Of a DNA stretch of 12,169 nt, positions 8,044 through 12,169 are shown piece after piece. Under the pieces are notes generated by a model. It was given only the letters and a program-made list of their open reading frames with translations, searched no databases and was not told the DNA's origin. The translations under genes were made by a program, and so were the position numbers. Source of the DNA: DATKKX01 sp035542775 (GTDB lineage Bacteria; Planctomycetota; Phycisphaerae; UBA1845; UTPLA1); NCBI GenBank assembly GCA_035542775.1, contig DATKKX010000425.1, forward strand, positions 1-12,169. Reading direction: 5' to 3'. The stretch's first letter is position 1, and every line of letters starts with the position of its first letter.

Positions 8044-8095
8044 ACGGGGCGGGCCGCCCGGCCGCCGACGCGGTCAGGCGTCCCGCCCCGTTTTC
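8044..8095 (+). terminator. Rho-independent-like terminator after the nitrilase gene
   Basis: ACGGGGCGGG (8044-8053) pairs perfectly with CCCGCCCCGT (8082-8091), a 10-bp GC-rich stem enclosing 28 nt that can itself fold. The right arm runs directly into TTTTCGC. It lies 41 bp after the nitrilase stop codon. On the minus strand the hairpin is not followed by a T-run, so it is a weaker terminator for the converging DUF35 gene, though the stem may serve both. Confidence 0.65.
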
Positions 8096-8124
8096 GCTAT
8101 TCGTAATTCGCCGCCCGCAGCTCT

Positions 8125-8598
8125 TTACGCCGGCACCCACGCCAGATCGAGAATCGTGTTCGTCGGGTGCTCGGTGTTGAAGACGGCCTTCACCTTCATG
8201 CCGAATTTCGGCTTCCCGTCCTTCAGCCAGCTCATCAGCTTGGTGCAGACGCCCTCGATTTCCACGCTGATCAGCGGCGTGCCCGGGTCCAGTCGGAAAA
8301 GCTCGCCGGGATAGGTGACCGTCGAGTGGGTATAGATCGTGCCGACCTGTGGGGCCTCGACCCATTCCATGTTGTGCCAGCAGTCCGGGCATTCGGCGCG
8401 CGGCGGCAGCCAGAGGCGCTTCTCGCCGCACTTGGGGTTGGTGCAGCGGGTGGCCAGCAGCTTCTTCTGGCGCAAGCCCCTGAAGAACTTGCCCCATCCG
8501 CCGTAGGAATGAATGTGATACCAGAATTTGTCGTTCTTGATGACGAGCGGCTCGTCGTTCAGGACTTCAGCCGCTCGAGTAGGCCATGCGATTGCCAT
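8125..8598 (-). CDS. DUF35-family zinc-ribbon/OB-fold protein, partner of the upstream thiolase-like protein
   Basis: This 157-residue protein has the architecture of DUF35 proteins: an N-terminal helical part ('FWYHIHSYGGWGKFFRGL', about 25-42), a four-cysteine zinc ribbon (Cys52, Cys57, Cys70, Cys73, as C-x4-C...C-x2-C) and a C-terminal OB-fold (about 80-157) with 'GTIYTHSTV' and 'PGTPLISVEIEG'. DUF35 proteins are usually non-catalytic subunits that bind thiolase-fold enzymes and take part in acyl-CoA binding, for example ChsH2 with aldolase Ltp2, BbsA with BbsB, and the archaeal thiolase/HMG-CoA synthase complex. It lies 79 bp downstream of the thiolase-like gene on the same strand, so co-transcription is likely. 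I chose ATG 8598 over the in-frame ATG at 8652 because GAGGAA lies 6 nt upstream and the extra 18 residues are low-complexity and polar. Confidence 0.88.
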   Translation of the reverse strand: MAIAWPTRAAEVLNDEPLVIKNDKFWYHIHSYGGWGKFFRGLRQKKLLATRCTNPKCGEKRLWLPPRAECPDCWHNMEWVEAPQVGTIYTHSTVTYPGELFRLDPGTPLISVEIEGVCTKLMSWLKDGKPKFGMKVKAVFNTEHPTNTILDLAWVPA

Positions 8599-8604
8599 AG
8601 GTTG

Positions 8605-8610
8605 TTCCTC
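8605..8610 (-). promoter_or_regulatory. Shine-Dalgarno site deciding the DUF35 start
   Basis: The minus strand reads GAGGAACAACCT-ATG, a strong GAGGAA with 6-nt spacing to the ATG at 8598. The upstream in-frame ATG at 8652 has no comparable site. Confidence 0.75.
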
Positions 8611-8643
8611 GTTCTTCTCGTTTTGCCCCGTCACAGGCGAGGG

Positions 8644-8668
8644 GCTCGACAACGCTCAAACCTCGAGC
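8644..8668 (-). other. Small hairpin in the thiolase-DUF35 spacer
   Basis: GCTCGA / TCGAGC forms a 6-bp stem with a 13-nt loop just after the thiolase-like stop codon. There is no T-run after it, so it is not a convincing terminator. At most it could affect relative expression or mRNA stability of the two genes. Confidence 0.25.
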
Positions 8669-8677
8669 ACTTCGTCC

Positions 8678-10048
8678 TTACGCCTTTTCCAGAATCGTAC
8701 ACGTCACGTGACTGCCGGTGCCGGCGTGCGAAATCGCACAGCCGCGCTTGGGATTCTTGACCTGCAAGCTCTTCCAGTCGGCGGGCTTCTTTTTGCCGTA
8801 CCGCGTCCACATCTTGGGATCGCCGTGGTACTTGTCGTACTTGCCCTGAAGCTGCCACAGCACCTCTACGAGCTGGAAGATACCCGTCGCGCCGACGGCA
8901 TGCATCGTGCCGATGAGGCCGCCGGACAGGTTCGTCGGCAGCCGTCCCTCGAAGTAGGCATCGCCCGACTCGATGAACTCCCGCCCGCGCCCGTACGGCC
9001 GCAGGCCGATGTCCTCGTAGGTCTGCACGTCGCTGATGCTGAAAGCGTCGTGGGTTTCGAGAACGTCGAAGTCCTCGACCGGGTCCTTGATGCCCGCCAT
9101 GTTGTAGGCGAGATAGGCGGCCATGCGGGCCGCCAGGAAGGAGCTGAAGCCCGGCCAGTCGGTTCGCTTGTGGGTGAAGTATTCCTTGTAAGTCTTCTCG
9201 TCCTCGTTGGGCAGGAGCAGGATCGGCATGTGCCGCCGGTCGGCGGTCCGGAGCGTGTGCGTCCCTCCGCCAATGCCTTTGATCCTGACCGGCTTGTCGG
9301 TCAGTTTGTAGGCCGTCTCTTCGTCGGCCAGGATCAGCACCGCGGCCCCGACGCTCATCACGCAGCACTCCAGGAAGGTCAGCGGGTCGGAGACGATCTC
9401 GTTCTTGAGCACGTCTTCGACGGTGTACTTGCCGGGGTTCTGGGAGAACGGGGAGTAGTAGGCGTACAGGCGATTCTTGCACGCGATCTTGGCCAGCGTC
9501 TCGTGCGGCACGCTATTCTCGTATTGATAGCGCTGGGCCATGAGCGCGTAGTAGGCCGCGTACATCCAGCCGAGCTCGCTCTCGAAATCCTTGCATGCCG
9601 CGCTGGCGATGTAGGAGTTGCCGACCTTGGTGGTGACCTCGTCCATCCGCTCCCAGCCGACGACCGGGACGCAGTTCGCGTAGCCGGAAGCGATGGCCTG
9701 GGCCGCGGCCAGCACGGACGAGCCGCCGGTGGCGCCACCGGTCTTGACCTCGATGTTGCCCAGCGGGTCGAAGCCGAGGTAGTCATGCACTTTTGCGGCG
9801 GCGAGGAGCTGATCGCCGAAGTGATCGGCAAACTGGGAGTAGACCACCCAGTTCACCATTCGGCGGAACTTCTCAGGATCGACCTTGAGATCGTTCTCCT
9901 CGACGGCCATCCGCAACGCTTCCGTGCACAACTGGCAGGTGTTTTTCTCCGGATACTTCTTCCGGTAGTCAGTCAACCCCCCTGCGACGGCGTACACGGG
10001 TTTTTCGAATTTCGGGATCCGCAGATTTCCCGGACCAAATTTGATCAT
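8678..10048 (-). CDS. SCP2-type thiolase-like protein lacking the nucleophilic cysteine
   Basis: This 456-residue thiolase-fold protein is probably cytoplasmic and acts on acyl-CoA with the DUF35 protein encoded next. Family landmarks are 'QAIASGYANCVPVVGWERM' (117-135), 'SDPLTFLECCVMSVGAAVL' (220-238, the 'SPL...DGAAA' region), 'ETHDAF' (331-336) and 'LPTNLSGGLIG..HAVGATG' (370-389). His333 (HDAF) and His383 (HxxGATG) are kept. At the active-site helix, where thiolases read about 'ACASGG', this protein reads 'GGATGG', placing Gly105 (9734-9736) at the nucleophile position. Claisen chemistry through an acyl-Cys is therefore unlikely at this site; a retro-aldolase role like Ltp2, or another acyl-CoA lyase role, is possible. 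ATG 10048 has AAAGGG (10057-10062) 8 nt upstream. ATG 10066 is a weaker alternative adding six residues. The frame stays open further upstream, but that part looks noncoding. Confidence 0.87.
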   Translation of the reverse strand: MIKFGPGNLRIPKFEKPVYAVAGGLTDYRKKYPEKNTCQLCTEALRMAVEENDLKVDPEKFRRMVNWVVYSQFADHFGDQLLAAAKVHDYLGFDPLGNIEVKTGGATGGSSVLAAAQAIASGYANCVPVVGWERMDEVTTKVGNSYIASAACKDFESELGWMYAAYYALMAQRYQYENSVPHETLAKIACKNRLYAYYSPFSQNPGKYTVEDVLKNEIVSDPLTFLECCVMSVGAAVLILADEETAYKLTDKPVRIKGIGGGTHTLRTADRRHMPILLLPNEDEKTYKEYFTHKRTDWPGFSSFLAARMAAYLAYNMAGIKDPVEDFDVLETHDAFSISDVQTYEDIGLRPYGRGREFIESGDAYFEGRLPTNLSGGLIGTMHAVGATGIFQLVEVLWQLQGKYDKYHGDPKMWTRYGKKKPADWKSLQVKNPKRGCAISHAGTGSHVTCTILEKA

Positions 10049-10056
10049 CGCGCCAA

Positions 10057-10062
10057 CCCTTT
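10057..10062 (-). promoter_or_regulatory. Shine-Dalgarno site for the thiolase-like gene
   Basis: The minus strand reads GGAAAGGGTTGGCGCG-ATG. AAAGGG lies 8 nt before ATG 10048 and favours it over ATG 10066, which has only a short GGA 4 nt upstream. Confidence 0.55.
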
Positions 10063-10092
10063 CCATTTTTCCGAGGACGACGGTCGAGACAA

Positions 10093-10118
10093 ACCGCACG
10101 CCGATGCGGGCGTGCGGT
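10093..10118 (-). promoter_or_regulatory. Perfect hairpin in the 5' leader of the thiolase/DUF35 operon
   Basis: ACCGCACGCC and GGCGTGCGGT form a perfect 10-bp stem with a 6-nt loop. The hairpin lies about 45 nt upstream of the thiolase-like start and downstream of the proposed promoter, so it would be transcribed. On the minus strand it is followed by TTTGTCTCG, only a weak T-run. It could be an attenuator-like or mRNA-stabilising element, or a binding site for a dimeric regulator at DNA level. Confidence 0.45.
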
Positions 10119-10192
10119 GATCGCCCCTCCATCACGAAGTCTTCATGACCGGACGTTCCGTCAGCGGGCTCGGGAACGCCGAAGAGCCCCAT

Positions 10193-10220
10193 ATTGTAAA
10201 GGCGGGGCAAATCAAGGCAA
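10193..10220 (-). promoter_or_regulatory. Candidate promoter of the thiolase/DUF35 operon
   Basis: On the minus strand TTGCCT (10215-10220, four of six matches to TTGACA) and TACAAT (10193-10198, five of six to TATAAT) are separated by 16 bp. Transcription would begin near 10186, giving a leader of about 138 nt that contains the hairpin at 10093-10118. This assumes a sigma-70-type consensus. Confidence 0.5.
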
Positions 10221-10229
10221 TGCCCGGGC

Positions 10230-10258
10230 TTGTAAATCAGGCGCGGTTCTGGAATAAT
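10230..10258 (+). promoter_or_regulatory. Candidate divergent promoter of the YWTD-propeller gene
   Basis: On the plus strand TTGTAA (10230-10235, four of six) and AATAAT (10253-10258, five of six) are separated by 17 bp. Transcription would begin near 10265, about 93 nt before the start codon at 10358. Its -35 box lies 9 bp from the -35 box of the minus-strand promoter, with the palindrome GCCCGGGC (10222-10229) between them. Confidence 0.5.
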
Positions 10259-10357
10259 GGATAGTTCGCCCGAGGACGGGATTTTCGGCGTCGCCCCCGC
10301 ACCGCCGAAAGATGTAATTGCGCTCATTCGGCCAGACTCGCACTCCGGGATAGAGAA

Positions 10358-12169
10358 ATGACCCGCTCTATCGCAGTCAGACGCATCTTCATGGCCTTGG
10401 CGCTCGCGGTGATACCCGCGTCGGGAGCGTGCGACAGCCTGCTCAGCCTGTTCAGCAATCTTGCGGGCGGAGAGTCGCCGGCGGGCAATCCCCTTCCGAC
10501 GGTCCCGACCGATTCCGTGCTGCTGGTGCTTGAGAACCGCTCCGGCGAGATCGCGTCGGTTCGGGCGACGTTTGAAAATCAAAGCCAACAGGTCCGCGAA
10601 ACCATCAGGATTCTCGCCGCCTCCGGCAACGAGTCCAGTGAGGAGCTTCTGCGGACGGTCGCCGAGCGAATCACGGTGGTGGCGACGGTGGCGAACTCAT
10701 CGGGCTTGCCGTCGGCGCGACCGGCGCCCGGCGATGAGCTGGCCCGACAGGTTTACGAACTGGGGACCAATTATCATGCCGGCGATACGATTCGATTCAT
10801 CGTGCCCCCGGCCTTCGCTGACTGCAACGGGAACCATGTGCCGGATGACGAGGACATCGCGGCGGGAACCAGCAGAGATGACAACCACAACGGCATTCCA
10901 GATGAGTGTGAAAGCGGCGGCCCCGCGATCATCTCCTGTGCCGGGGCGGTTGTGGTGCCCGCCGGAGCGGGCTGCACGGGCGAGGTGCCGGACCTGACCG
11001 GCGACGTGCGGTTCATGACCGGCAACCCGTCGAACGTGAATCTGACCATCGCGCAGACGCCGCCCGCGGGAGCGCCGCTGGTTCCCGGGGCCGCCACAAG
11101 CGTGACCATCACGGTCTCGGACGCAAGCGGGCGGAGTTCATCGTGTTCGACGACGGTCACCCTCAGGGATCTGACACCGCCGGACATCACGTTGAGTCCG
11201 CTGACGGTCTCAATCGGATGCGGCGAGCCGCTTGATCCGAGCACCAATCCGTCATTGGGCTTCGCGTCGGCGACGGACAACTGCGATTCGGCGCCTGAGA
11301 TCACATATAGCGACTTTCCTCCTGTCTCCGACAGCAACCACCCCTGCACCAGCCTGATTGTGCGGACGTGGACGGCCACCGATTCATCAGGCAACTTTGA
11401 TTTCGCCCTTCAGTCGATCTGGGTGGAGGACAGGTCGCCGCCGACAATTCAGTGCCCGCCGGATGTGGTGATTCAGCCTTATGAGTCACAGGATCCGCAG
11501 GACACGCTATCGGCGACGGCGACGGACGACTGTGCCACCGGGCAATTGGTCTCGTTCTCCGACAGTACGCAACTGAACCTAGACGGCAGCAGGACCATCA
11601 CCCGCACATGGACAGCGAACGACGGGTGCCAGGCGTCAGTTTCCTGCACTCAGACGATCACCGTCCTGGCGGGCAGCCCGGCGGATGCTCGCGTCTATTG
11701 GACCGTTCTGGAGGCAGGAACCGGCAAGATCCAGAGCGCGTTCACCGGTGGCACTGACGTGCGAACGCACTTCAGCGCGGAGAGCTATCCGCGAGAGATC
11801 GATATCGACTCCGTAAGCGGAGAGATGTTCTGGCTGAACGGGAGCCTATCGGCCGGGCAAACGCTCCGGAAGGCCTACATCAACGGAGGAGATGTCCAGC
11901 CTTTGCCGCCGCCGCTGGCGAACGACGCACAGGGCTTAGCGGTGGCACCGATGACGCAAAAACTGTACTGGACCGATCAAGTAACGACGACCCAACCGGC
12001 CTCAACGGTTTCCCGATCCGATCTTTCGGGCAGTGGCGAGACAACGATCGCCTGGGTTCCCGGCGACGCGGTGCCCGCGGCGATTGCGGTCAATGAATTG
12101 CTGAATCTGGTGTGCTGGACGCAGGTGTTCGCTTCCGAAGGCGGAGGCCGGATATATGTCTGCGATCTC
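10358..12169 (+). CDS. Partial secreted protein or lipoprotein with calcium-binding motif, HYR-like repeats and YWTD beta-propeller
   Basis: The frame is open from ATG 10358 to the right edge (604 codons, no stop), so the C-terminus is missing. GGGA lies 7 nt before the ATG. Residues 1-24 form an export signal with 'VRRIF' then a hydrophobic core. 'SGAC' puts Cys25 where a lipoprotein cysteine would be, but Ser at -3 makes the lipobox imperfect. Residues 155-184 are a planctomycete-type Asp/Asn-rich calcium motif ('DCNGNHVPDDEDIAAG', 'NGIPDECE'). About 188-270, 271-357 and 358-437 look like three HYR-like Ig modules with 'P.I.CP', 'TDNC/TDDC' and 'RTWTA.D' signatures. From 444 on, 'RVYWTV', 'EMFWLN', 'KLYWTD..SRSDLSGSGETTI' and 'LVCWTQ' are blades of an LDL-receptor class B (YWTD) propeller, cut by the edge. 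It is probably surface-exposed and may bind ligands; I see no enzyme motif. Confidence 0.85.
   Translation, partial: MTRSIAVRRIFMALALAVIPASGACDSLLSLFSNLAGGESPAGNPLPTVPTDSVLLVLENRSGEIASVRATFENQSQQVRETIRILAASGNESSEELLRTVAERITVVATVANSSGLPSARPAPGDELARQVYELGTNYHAGDTIRFIVPPAFADCNGNHVPDDEDIAAGTSRDDNHNGIPDECESGGPAIISCAGAVVVPAGAGCTGEVPDLTGDVRFMTGNPSNVNLTIAQTPPAGAPLVPGAATSVTITVSDASGRSSSCSTTVTLRDLTPPDITLSPLTVSIGCGEPLDPSTNPSLGFASATDNCDSAPEITYSDFPPVSDSNHPCTSLIVRTWTATDSSGNFDFALQSIWVEDRSPPTIQCPPDVVIQPYESQDPQDTLSATATDDCATGQLVSFSDSTQLNLDGSRTITRTWTANDGCQASVSCTQTITVLAGSPADARVYWTVLEAGTGKIQSAFTGGTDVRTHFSAESYPREIDIDSVSGEMFWLNGSLSAGQTLRKAYINGGDVQPLPPPLANDAQGLAVAPMTQKLYWTDQVTTTQPASTVSRSDLSGSGETTIAWVPGDAVPAAIAVNELLNLVCWTQVFASEGGGRIYVCDL

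Noticed and set aside
8599..8652. Earlier DUF35 start at 8652
   Set aside because: The extra 18 residues are polar and low-complexity, and the internal ATG at 8598 has a strong, well-spaced GAGGAA.
8528..10120. A 530-codon plus-strand frame antisense to the thiolase-like gene
   Set aside because: Its translation is Val/Gly/Arg/Leu-rich without motifs and it mirrors the strongly recognisable thiolase-like protein on the other strand; a typical GC-rich antisense frame.
10049..10588. A 180-residue N-terminal extension of the thiolase-like protein, starting at 10588
   Set aside because: The extension is Arg-rich and unlike thiolases, would overlap the start of the divergent surface-protein gene, and covers both candidate promoters and the leader hairpin. 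The family N-terminus fits ATG 10048.
10461..10997. A 178-codon plus-strand frame overlapping the surface-protein gene
   Set aside because: Arg/Pro/Ser-rich shadow in another frame of a gene whose translation has an export signal and a clear calcium-binding motif.

Overview
This window looks like GC-rich chromosomal DNA from a planctomycete, probably Phycisphaerae-like. That placement rests on three motif styles I recognise: a C-terminal dockerin-like pair of calcium loops of the 'RGDxNxDGxVNxxD' type, a Cys-rich 'GACC...GGxYxGDGTxC.PNPC' linker, and a 'DCNGN..PD..DIA.G.S.D.N.NGIPDECE' calcium-binding motif. It is inference from motifs, not a database match. I see no mobile element, tRNA, rRNA or CRISPR array.

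Layout, left to right. (1) 3-1085 (+): 3' part of a four-helix membrane protein of unknown function. (2) A strong hairpin at 1152-1177 separates it from the convergent gene at 1234-6264 (-). That gene encodes a 1676-residue secreted protein with a gingipain-type propeptide, two consecutive C25 peptidase domains that each keep the His/Cys dyad, then Ig/Fn3-like, Cys-rich, lamin-tail-like and dockerin-like modules. (3) A 505-bp intergenic stretch (6265-6769) with a likely promoter for the peptidase gene. (4) 6770-8002 (+): a nitrilase-superfamily hydrolase fused to what looks like a second, catalytically empty nitrilase half-domain, followed by a terminator-like hairpin. (5) A convergent minus-strand pair: an SCP2-type thiolase-like protein (8678-10048) followed by a DUF35 zinc-ribbon/OB-fold partner (8125-8598). 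The thiolase-like protein has glycine where the nucleophilic cysteine should be. (6) A 309-bp divergent control region (10049-10357) with back-to-back candidate promoters and a perfect hairpin in the thiolase leader. (7) 10358-12169 (+): a secreted protein or lipoprotein with a calcium-binding motif, HYR-like repeats and a YWTD-type beta-propeller, cut by the right edge.

The thiolase-like and DUF35 genes form the clearest functional unit; in known systems such pairs make a complex acting on acyl-CoA. The two large exported proteins fit the cell-surface repertoire of planctomycetes. Nothing ties the nitrilase or the left membrane protein to these genes beyond proximity. The most interesting items are the cysteine-less thiolase with its DUF35 partner, the double-dyad C25 peptidase, and the nitrilase fused to a dead half-domain.
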